From: Terriglobales bacterium
GTDB lineage: Bacteria; Acidobacteriota; Terriglobia; Bryobacterales; Bryobacteraceae
Length of the DNA: 64,000 nt
Direction: 5' to 3'
NCBI GenBank assembly: GCA_027485675.1
Contig: JAIXQP010000030.1
Span: 1-64,000 of the forward strand
Both the position numbers and the translations under genes were made by a program. Positions 53,923 through 61,679 of the stretch are shown one piece after another. Numbering within the stretch: the first letter of the stretch is position 1; each line of letters begins with the position of its first letter. Below the pieces are notes generated by a model. It had not been told where the DNA came from, searched no databases, and was given only the letters and a program-made list of their open reading frames with translations.

Positions 53923-56900
53923 CCGCTGAACGTGCCGCCGGTGTAGACCCCGCTCCAACTCAGCACGCTGCCCGTCGCGTTCGCCGGCAGACGCAGCACC
54001 ACCACCCGCATCTCGCCTTTGCCCATGTGGCCCAGGTTCTGATTCAGGTTGATCACCGTGGCCCCCATGGCAATGGTCTGCAGCACCGTACTCTCCGCCC
54101 GCCCGGCGCCGAAGTTCGTCACGACGAGATTCACCAGCAGTTCGTTGGTCGCCGCATCCCGCCGGAAACCCGAAAGGTGCCCGAGCAGCCGCGGCGCCAG
54201 GCTGGCCAACTCAAAGGCGGGCGGCGCAACCAGTTGACCAAACGCCGCCTGCACGCTGGCCGGCCCCGTTAACTGCAACGTCTGCGGATTCGCCGTACCC
54301 GTCAAGGCCCCGCTGAATCCGGAGAACGTGAAGCCCAGGCTCGGCGAAGCCGTCACCTGCACCGGCCCGGCGGCGTAATATCCGGTGGCCGGGTTCACGG
54401 TGCCGCCCGTGCCTGCCGTCACCGTCAGCAGGTAGCTTGTCGTGTAAGTGGCAATGTAAGTAGCCGGACCGGAGCCGACGGTAATCGTCTGCGCCTGGGC
54501 GCCGCCGTGGGTCCAACTGGCGAACTGCTGCCGCGTGCCATTCGCCGGGGCCGGATTCAGCGCCGCCATCGGATAGCTACCCGGCAGCAGACTCAGCGAC
54601 GTCCCGCCCACAATCGCCAAGCCGTTCACCTCGAGCGGCATCCCCGGCGGCTGCGTCTGGAAGGTGATCGTCTGCGCCGGTGCGGAGACGGTAAACGACT
54701 GGTTCACCGCCGGCGCCTCCAGATAGTTGCCGTTCCCCGGCTGGGTCGCTTGAATCGTGCACTGGCCCGGGTTGCCGAACGTTACCCGATTCGCCGCCAC
54801 GCCGCAGCTTCCGGGCGTCAGGGAAGCGAACGAAACCGGCAGCCCCGAACTGGCCGTCGCCGTCAGCGTCCACGGCGGCTGCAGCCGCGCGAACGTGATG
54901 GTCTGCGGCAGCTTGCCGATGGTGAAGCTCTGGCTGGCCACCGCCGCAGTGTAGTTGGCATCGCCCGGCTGCCGCGCCTCCACCGTGCAGAGGCCGGCGG
55001 TCAGCAGCTGCAACAGTTGGCCGGAGACCGCGCAGACCGCCGGCGTCAGGGAGACGAAGGTTACCGGCAAGCCGGAACTCGCCGTCGCCGCCAGGGCCAG
55101 CGGCCCACCGTTCACGAGCAGATTCGGGAGCGGCGCAAAGGAGATCTCCTGCGGCGACTGCAGGATCAGAAAACTCAGTTCGGCCGTCGCCGGCTGGAAG
55201 CTCGAGTTCCCCGCCTGCGTCGCGCGGATCCGGCAGGCGCCCGCCGCCAGAAACAGAATCGTACTCCCATTCATGCGGCAAACGGTCGTGGTCAAAGCCT
55301 CGTAAGTCACCGCCAGGCCCGAACTCGCCGTCGCGTTCGCCGTCGTCGACCCAATCCGGAACGGGGTGCTGGGAATCGCCACGAACAGGATCGTCTGTTC
55401 CGCCGCACTCACCGTAGCGGACTGCGCCACTGGCGTCGCCGCCTGAAAGTTCCCGTCACCGGGCTGCCGCGCGTGCACGGTGCAGGTTCCCCCCGCGAAC
55501 GCCCGCAGCTGCGTCCCTTCGGCGACGGTGCAGACCTCCGGGGTCAGGCTCACAAAGTTCACGGCCAGCCCCGAACTCGCCATGGCGGACAAGGTCGCCG
55601 GGCTCCCGCCCAGGGCCATCGCCGGCAGCGGCGGAAACGATATCGTCTGCGGCGCCTGCAGCACCGTCAGGGAGCGGAGCACGGGCGCGGCCTGGGCGAA
55701 GTTCGCATCGCCGGGCTGGCTGGCTTGCACCACACACGCTCCCCCGCCGGTGAAGGTCAGCACGGCGCCCGCCACCGTGCAAACCCCCGGCGTCGAGCTG
55801 GCGAAACTCACCGGCAGGCCGGAACTCGCCGTAGCGTTGAGCGTTATGGGCGCCGCGCCGAAGGTGACATTGGCGATCGCCGCAAAAGAGATCGTTTGCA
55901 CGCCCAGGCTGATTTCGAACGTTCGCACCACCGCGGCCGCCGCCAGATAGTTGGCGTCGCCCGGTTGCGTCGCCTCCAGGCGGCACACCCCCACGGCCGC
56001 CAGGGTCAGGGTGGTCCCGTTCAGGGAGCAGACGGCCGGGGTCTGCGTCGCCAGGCTCACCGGCAACCCAGACGTGGAGGAGGCCGACAGCGTCAACGTC
56101 CCCGTCGAAAGCGCTTGGTTGGGAATCGCTCCGAACGTGATCGACTGCGTCGCCCGGGTGATTTCAAAACTCTGCGCCACGCTGGCCGCAGCCAGGAAAT
56201 TGCCGTTCCCCGGCTGCGTGGCCCGCACCGGACAGCTCCCGGCCCGGAGGAAAGTGACGTTCGCGCCCTGCACCGTACAAACCTGCGGCGCTTCGCTTGC
56301 AAACTCGACGGTCAGCCCCGAGGTCGCCGAAGCCAGCAGCCGGGTGGAACCCGCGCTCAGCGGAAGCGAGCTAACCGCCGGGAACGAGATCGTCTGCGTC
56401 GCCCGCGCGACCGTGAACGTCCGGACCACTTCGGCCGCCGCGGCGAACACCGCATTCCCCGGCTGATTCGCCGAAACCGTACACTGCCCCGCGCCCAGCA
56501 ACTGCAGGGCGCCGCCGCTCATCGCGCACACCCCGGCCGGCGTGGCGGCCAGCGCCACCGGCAACCCGGAGGTCGCACTGGCCGTCACGCTCACCGGCCC
56601 CGCGCCGAACACCTGATTGGAGATCGCGCCGAGGCTTACCGTTTGCGTCGCCAGCGTGATGGCAAACTCCTGCGTCACTGCCGCCGCCGGCGCGAAAGTC
56701 GAGTTCCCGGCCTGAGTCGCTCGCAGTGTGCAGGTTCCCACCGCCAGTAGCGTCGCCGTGGCCGCCGCCACACTGCACTGCGCCGGGGTCAACGTCGCCA
56801 GGGTCACCGGCAGGCCGGAACTGGCCGTGGCCGTCAGCGGCACCGTGGGGCTTGCTAAGGTCTGGCCCCCGATGGGCGCAAAGGTGATCGTCTGCGCACT

Positions 56901-59900
56901 CTGGAGCAGTTGGAAGCTCCGGATGACGTCCGGCGCGGCCGTAATCGGAGCCGCCCCGGCTTGCGAGGCGCGGATGCTGCACTGGCCGGTCGTCAGAGGC
57001 GTCACCGTCGTTCCGCTCACGCCGCAAACCTGGGGCGTGGCGGTCTGAAACGTGACGGGTAAACCGGAACTGGCCGTGGCCGAAACGGTGAACGAACCGG
57101 TCTCGAGCGCCCGGTCCGGCAGGGGATCAAATTGGATCGTCTGGTTGCCCTGGGTGATAGCGAACTCCTGCGCCACCGGCGCCGCCGCGGCGAAGTTCGC
57201 GTTCCCGGCCTGCGTCGCCGTCACGGTGCAGGTCCCCGTCCCCACGAGCGTGACCAACGTTCCGCTGACGGTGCAGACCCCGGCCGGGGCCGCCGAAAAA
57301 TTCACCGGCAAGCCGGAGGTCGCCGTCGCCGCTACGCTCAGCGAACCCGCGCTCAACAGCTGCCCACTCAACGGCGCAAACTGGATGGTTTGGGCTCCCG
57401 GCGTGTTCGTCAGCGCAAAGCTCGCGGTCCCCGTCATCCCGGTGACGCTCGCCGTCACGACGTATGGGCCCCCCGCCAGGTTGTTCGCCCGAAACGCCTC
57501 CGCGGTCGCCACGCCGTTCGCGCCGGTCGTGGCCGTAGTTGCCGTCGACCCATTCAGAAACGTTCCGCTAGGCCCGGAGGAGGGCGCCGTGAACAGCACC
57601 ACAATCCCGCTCACCCCAGCGCCCGTCGTGTCCCGCACCGTCGCCGCCAGCGGCGCCGCAAACGGTGACTGCGTTGCCGCCGACTGGCCACCGCCCGAGT
57701 TCGCAACGATACTGGCCGGGGCCGGCCGCACCGCCGCCGGGGCCGCGGCCGTTGCGTTCAACGCCACGTTCCCCCCGCTCACCGTCGCCTGATTCGTCAC
57801 CGAAGTCGGGGTCACCAGCGGGACATTCATGGCCACCAGAATCGGCGGATACGACTCGCCGGGGCTGAGCGCATCCTGCCGTGTGCAAGTTACCCCTCCC
57901 GCCGGGCAGGACCAGCCGGTTCCCGACATCGAGGTCACGGTCAGGGTGGCCGGAGGTAACTCCGTTACCGTCGCGAGGCCGGCGGTCGCGGTGCCGCCGA
58001 AGTTACTCACGGTCACCGTGTAGAACGCCGGCTGCCCCTGCGTGAGCGGGCCGTTGGCCGTCTTGGTGATGCCCCAGCGGGCCTCCTGGCTCCGCACGTC
58101 GAAAGCCATATCCATGTAAGTTCCGCACGATGGCGATGTCGTGAAGTTATATACGCCAATCGGCAATCCCCCCACCACCGATAAATCGGCGGCCGTTAAG
58201 GTCACTCGTAATTGGGTCGAACTCAAGTAAGTCGTCGTCCGCACCGAGTTATCCACCATAACCCGGCTGCCGGGAGTAAATCCGCTGCCGTTCACCGTCA
58301 CCACCTGGCTCGCCGTGCCCCGAATCGCCGAGCTCGGCGACAGCCCGAAGACCGCCAGCGGCACGTTGGTCGTGTTGAACCCCGCGGTCACCACAAACTG
58401 ATCCCGGATCAGCAGCGTCGACGGATTCGCCGTCCCGGTCAGATCGCCGGACCATCCCGTGAAGAGCCAGCCGTTGGCGGCCGTCACGGCAAACGGCACC
58501 GTCAATCCGTCCGCGTAGAACCCATCCGCCACCGGCGGCGTCGCCGGGGTGGCTGCGCAGGCCGGCGCCAACTGCGAACTGCCCCGGTAGTGGGGCGTGA
58601 AATCGGCCACCCAGTTCACCGGCGTCGCCGGCAGACTGGAGATCACCGGATTGCCCGTCGTCCAGCCACTAAAGATGTACCGCACGTTCGGCGTCTCCGG
58701 CGACTGCGGCGTGGACGCCGCCAGCGCATGGCTGCTGCCCGGGGTCCACCCGTCCTGCGCGCTGAAGTTCTGCGGCGCCAGATGGGTCACCCCATCCACC
58801 TGCACCGCCAGAGGCGGATTGGCGAGCGACGTCCCGATCTGATACAACGCCGGATCCGTCGTGAAGTCGGCCTGAATCGTCCACGGGTGCGCCCAGATCA
58901 GAATCTCTTTCGGCGTCTGCCCCTGCGGAAACGGCTCCGTCCCGCCCCAGCGCCGGAAGCGGCTACCGCCGCCGGGCAGCGGCGTCGCCGTGACCATCGA
59001 GTTGTGCACCGCGAACGTCTGCCCCTCGATGTTCGTCAGCGCGGGCGCAAACTGTACGGTGCCCGCGCCGTTCACCGTTACGTTCACCCGGCTGTACCGG
59101 ACGTAACTCGCCTGATACACCGTCACGGCCGGCCGGTTCGAGGGCGAAGTCAGCGAGCCGGTTCCCGGCGTCACCGTAATGGTGTGCGTTTGCGGCAACC
59201 CGTCGTTCCAGTTGCCGAACTGGTAGCGCGCGCCATCGTTCTCGGCCCGGGACTGAAAGCCGCTCGGCACCGTCAGCGTATGCTGGCTGCCCAGCGCCCA
59301 AGTGAACGACTGCGGCGACGTGTAGGTTACGCCATCCACCACGAGGGGCAACCCGACCGGATGCGACGTCACGGTCACTTGTTCGGCCGTGAAGCCGTAC
59401 AGCCGGCGGAGCTGATCCGCATCGCCGGCCGAATACTCCACCGCTTCGCCGAACGGAATTCCCGGCGTTACCGAGCTCAGCACCGGCCGCCGGTTCTTCG
59501 ACGAACTCAACGGATGATAGTGCATCAGGGACGCATAGTCGTACAACCCCACCGGCGCGGCGTTGCTCACCGGCGGCGCGAAATTGGCCGCCAGATGGGG
59601 CTTGTCCGCGTTCGCCGCCAGCAGGTTCACCCAGCCTGCCGCGTCCCGGCGCTGATGCTCATGGTGCAAACCCAACACATGCCCCATCTCATGCAGCAAT
59701 CCCGCGGTGCTGCAGGCAATCGAGCCGGTAATCTTCTGCTCACCGCCCGTCCGCCCGACGTTGGCCTGGCAGGCCCGGCTCAGGTCCGCCGGGTCGAGCG
59801 CGAAATCGACATAAGCCGCCTCGGTCGCCCGCGGCACCCATTGGATCTGACCGGTAAACCGCTGGTTGAACGCGGCAATCGCCGCTGCGGCGCCGCCGCC

Positions 59901-60341
59901 GGACGACAAGGTATACGGAATCCGCACCGTGTTGGTCACGCTGTCGCGGGGCCACAAGCTGCCCGCGAACTGAACCGCCACGCCGGCCCGCTCCCGCTCC
60001 GCCTTACCCGCCGCCCGGGCCACCGGCTCGGCGCGATAGTTCGCCATCACCCCGACAAAGACCGAAGCCGCTTCGCCGTCCGACAGAACAATCCCGGTAT
60101 ACCCCGGCGCCACGCCCAGCACCCCGGTCGAAAAGCGGCCGTCCTCTACCGTCACCTCGCCCCGGCCGCCCCGGCTATCACTCCACCAAAGCCGCCGGGC
60201 CGACGTCTCCCCGGCCAAAGTCACCGCCGGACCGTCCACCGTCAGGAGCCCTTCGCGCGGAAGCCCGGCCACGCGAATCTCGGCAGCCGGCAGAACCCAG
60301 ACCGTGGCCAGTAGGAACCAAGTGAAGAGCAGGTGGCGCAA
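53901..60341 (-). CDS. Giant secreted astacin-type metalloprotease with eleven Cys-paired repeats
   Basis: 2146 aa with a TTG start preceded by AGGA. A signal peptide is at residues 1-20. The protease domain (about 120-315) has the zinc motif HEMGHVLGLHHEH, with His217, Glu218, His221 and His227, and a Met-turn SLMHYH near 271, so it is an astacin (M12A). Residues about 325-650 are beta-rich segments with repeated GW-like motifs. A DUF11-like domain (about 750-860) and an Ig-like segment follow. Residues about 980-1884 are eleven units of about 82 aa, then a Gly/Thr-rich part and a C-terminal domain. Secreted or surface-attached; the target is unknown. Confidence 0.85.
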   Translation of the reverse strand: MRHLLFTWFLLATVWVLPAAEIRVAGLPREGLLTVDGPAVTLAGETSARRLWWSDSRGGRGEVTVEDGRFSTGVLGVAPGYTGIVLSDGEAASVFVGVMANYRAEPVARAAGKAERERAGVAVQFAGSLWPRDSVTNTVRIPYTLSSGGGAAAAIAAFNQRFTGQIQWVPRATEAAYVDFALDPADLSRACQANVGRTGGEQKITGSIACSTAGLLHEMGHVLGLHHEHQRRDAAGWVNLLAANADKPHLAANFAPPVSNAAPVGLYDYASLMHYHPLSSSKNRRPVLSSVTPGIPFGEAVEYSAGDADQLRRLYGFTAEQVTVTSHPVGLPLVVDGVTYTSPQSFTWALGSQHTLTVPSGFQSRAENDGARYQFGNWNDGLPQTHTITVTPGTGSLTSPSNRPAVTVYQASYVRYSRVNVTVNGAGTVQFAPALTNIEGQTFAVHNSMVTATPLPGGGSRFRRWGGTEPFPQGQTPKEILIWAHPWTIQADFTTDPALYQIGTSLANPPLAVQVDGVTHLAPQNFSAQDGWTPGSSHALAASTPQSPETPNVRYIFSGWTTGNPVISSLPATPVNWVADFTPHYRGSSQLAPACAATPATPPVADGFYADGLTVPFAVTAANGWLFTGWSGDLTGTANPSTLLIRDQFVVTAGFNTTNVPLAVFGLSPSSAIRGTASQVVTVNGSGFTPGSRVMVDNSVRTTTYLSSTQLRVTLTAADLSVVGGLPIGVYNFTTSPSCGTYMDMAFDVRSQEARWGITKTANGPLTQGQPAFYTVTVSNFGGTATAGLATVTELPPATLTVTSMSGTGWSCPAGGVTCTRQDALSPGESYPPILVAMNVPLVTPTSVTNQATVSGGNVALNATAAAPAAVRPAPASIVANSGGGQSAATQSPFAAPLAATVRDTTGAGVSGIVVLFTAPSSGPSGTFLNGSTATTATTGANGVATAEAFRANNLAGGPYVVTASVTGMTGTASFALTNTPGAQTIQFAPLSGQLLSAGSLSVAATATSGLPVNFSAAPAGVCTVSGTLVTLVGTGTCTVTATQAGNANFAAAAPVAQEFAITQGNQTIQFDPLPDRALETGSFTVSATASSGLPVTFQTATPQVCGVSGTTVTPLTTGQCSIRASQAGAAPITAAPDVIRSFQLLQSAQTITFAPIGGQTLASPTVPLTATASSGLPVTLATLTPAQCSVAAATATLLAVGTCTLRATQAGNSTFAPAAAVTQEFAITLATQTVSLGAISNQVFGAGPVSVTASATSGLPVALAATPAGVCAMSGGALQLLGAGQCTVSANQPGNAVFAAAAEVVRTFTVARATQTISFPAVSSLPLSAGSTRLLASATSGLTVEFASEAPQVCTVQGANVTFLRAGSCPVRATQPGNGNFLAAASVAQSFEITRATQSITFGAIPNQALSTGTLTLSASSTSGLPVSLATQTPAVCSLNGTTLTLAAVGVCRLEATQPGDANYLAAAAVVRTFEISLGVQTISFAAIANVTFGAAPITLNATASSGLPVSFASSTPGVCTVAGAVLTFTGGGACVVQASQPGDANFAQAAPVLRSLTVLQAPQTISFPPLPAMALGGSPATLSAMASSGLAVNFVSLTPEVCTVAEGTQLRAFAGGTCTVHARQPGDGNFQAATPVAQSATVSAAEQTILFVAIPSTPFRIGSTTANATASSGLAVTYEALTTTVCRMNGSTILFLAAGACRIRATQAGNSSFQPATAELSFLILQSPQEISFAPLPNLLVNGGPLALAATASSGLPVTFVSLTPAVCAVSGQLLQLLTAGLCTVEARQPGDANYTAAVASQSFTIGKLPQTITFARLQPPWTLTATASSGLPVSFASLTPGSCGVAANRVTFGNPGQCTIQATQPGNGNYLEAPAVNQSFTVSAPAQTITFQTQPPGMPLEVNGLAIVGGTSLSLLPGSYPMAALNPAPANGTRQQFASWTHGGAQAQTITVGSGPATYIATYTTSYLLTVTAGTGGTVNPATGYYAAGPVQVTASPSLGFTFSGFSGALTGTANPQTLQLTGPASVQAAFGQLVAPPAFELASLAPRLLGHLSGFRRDAATNELLVNLVVTNFGAGRAESTVLQTIAMGATVINLNQNLGHMGKGEMRVVVLRLPANATGSVLSWSGVYTGGTFSGYQSVGW
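54690..57403 (-). repeat. Eleven protein-coding repeats of about 247 bp inside the protease gene
   Basis: Each unit begins QTISF-like, carries SATASSGLPV, a VC element (for example PAVCTV) and a G-x-C element (GTCTV), then ATQPGNANF-AA and ends in an F-x-I/V strand. Units have mostly diverged but keep two Cys in the same places, so an internal disulfide per unit is likely. Ten units are about 82-83 codons long; the last one is shortened near its start by roughly six codons. Coordinates are read by eye to within about ten bases. Confidence 0.85.
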
Positions 60342-60397
60342 TCTAATCCTGTATGTGGATTAGTGCGCTTGCGCCACCAAAACTCTCACCAACCGAA

Positions 60398-61579
60398 CTA
60401 CGCCGTGCGAAGAAACTGCTTTAACTCGCGCATCGCCTGCCGCGTCCGGTGGGCGTTCTCAATAAAGCTGAAGCGCACGTGGCCTTCCCCGAGCGGGCCA
60501 AAGCCAATGCCGGGGCTCACGGCGATCAGCGCCTTCTCCATCAGAAGCTTCGCGAATTCGAGCGAACCCATCGGCCGGAACTTCTCGGGAATCGGCGCCC
60601 ACAGGAACATACTCCCCTGCGGCTTCGCGCACGGCCACCCGGCCGCCGCCATGCCTTCGAGCAACACGTCCCGGCGCTCCTGATACATGTCCCGGATCTC
60701 GGTCGTGTTCTTCTCGCACTCGCGCAGGGCGATGATACTGGCAATCTGAATCGGCTGGAACGTGCCGTAATCGAGATAGCTCTTGATGCGGCTCAACGCG
60801 TAGATCATCCGCTGATTGCCCAGGCAGAAGCCGACGCGCCAGCCGGCCATGTTATAGCTCTTCGACATCGAGAAGATCTCGACGGCCAGATCCTTCGCCC
60901 CCGGAACCTCGAGAATGCTCGGCGGCTTGTAGCCGTCGAAACCTAAGTCGGCATAGGCGAAATCGTGCACGATCAACGAACCGTTCACCTGCGCCATCCG
61001 CACCACTTCCTTCATGAAGTTCAAATCGACACAGGTCGTTGTCGGATTGTGCGGGAAGCTGATCAGAATCACCTTCGGCTTCTTCGGCCCCTTATAGACA
61101 TCCTCTAATCCCTGCAGGAAAGTCGCCGGGTCCGGCATCGGCAGCATGCAGGCCTCGCCCTCGGCCATGATGACGCCATACTGGTGGATCGGGTAAGCAG
61201 GGTTGGGAGACACCACGACATCGCCCGGGGCAATAATCGCGAACAAAAGGTGCGCCAGCGCGTCCTTGGCGCCGATGGTGACGATCGCTTCCTTCTCCGA
61301 ATCGAGCTCCACGCCGTAGTTCCGCTGGTAGCGCTTCACGATCTCCTGCCGGAGGTGCGGAATCCCGCGCGACATCGAATACCGGTGATTTTTGGCCTGC
61401 TGGGCGGCCTCGCAAAGCTTATCGATGACGGCCTGCGGTGTCGCGCCGTCCGGGTTCCCCATACCGAAATCGACCACATCTTTTCCGGCTGCTCGCATCT
61501 TAGCCTTCATCTCGTTGATGACGGCGAAGACATACGGAGGCAACTTCGCGATGCGATAAAACTGATCGGTATCAGACAT
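60398..61579 (-). CDS. alaC: Pyridoxal-phosphate aminotransferase, AlaC-like
   Basis: 393 aa, class I/II aminotransferase. The N-terminus YRIAKLPPYVFAVINEMKAK and the VDFGMGNPDG segment closely resemble E. coli AlaC (glutamate-pyruvate aminotransferase). The PLP Lys lies in SMSKSYNMAGWR, and the phosphate-binding and Asp/Tyr residues (HDFAYADLGFDG) are in place. It likely makes alanine from pyruvate and glutamate. An AAAGGA ribosome site is 9 bases before the ATG. A long pyrimidine-rich stretch on the coding strand lies between it and topA. Confidence 0.88.
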   Translation of the reverse strand: MSDTDQFYRIAKLPPYVFAVINEMKAKMRAAGKDVVDFGMGNPDGATPQAVIDKLCEAAQQAKNHRYSMSRGIPHLRQEIVKRYQRNYGVELDSEKEAIVTIGAKDALAHLLFAIIAPGDVVVSPNPAYPIHQYGVIMAEGEACMLPMPDPATFLQGLEDVYKGPKKPKVILISFPHNPTTTCVDLNFMKEVVRMAQVNGSLIVHDFAYADLGFDGYKPPSILEVPGAKDLAVEIFSMSKSYNMAGWRVGFCLGNQRMIYALSRIKSYLDYGTFQPIQIASIIALRECEKNTTEIRDMYQERRDVLLEGMAAAGWPCAKPQGSMFLWAPIPEKFRPMGSLEFAKLLMEKALIAVSPGIGFGPLGEGHVRFSFIENAHRTRQAMRELKQFLRTA

Positions 61580-61648
61580 AACTATAAATCCTTTGAAAGT
61601 TGGGAGAAAAAAGAAAGAAAGAGAGAACGAGCGAGCGAGGCGCGGGGA

Positions 61649-61679
61649 AGGAAGTAACCGCCTTACGCGGTTACTTCCT
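61649..61679 (-). terminator. Hairpin overlapping the topA stop codon
   Basis: A 13-bp stem pairs 61649-61661 with 61667-61679, closing on a 5-base loop. The topA TAA (61663-61665 on the minus strand) lies in that loop. On the transcript a long C/U-rich tract follows (to about 61600), with runs of U but no uninterrupted U-tail next to the stem. It may terminate topA transcription partly or act on mRNA stability or on readthrough into alaC. Confidence 0.5.

Noticed and set aside
54690-57403. CRISPR-like or intergenic repeats in the + strand reading of the protease
   Set aside because: About 247-bp spacing without spacers; the units are protein repeats in frame on the minus strand.
54507-60314. 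Long + strand frames (747 and 700 codons) opposite the astacin protease
   Set aside because: Arg/Gln/His-rich products without any recognisable fold; the minus strand has a complete zinc site and regular repeats.
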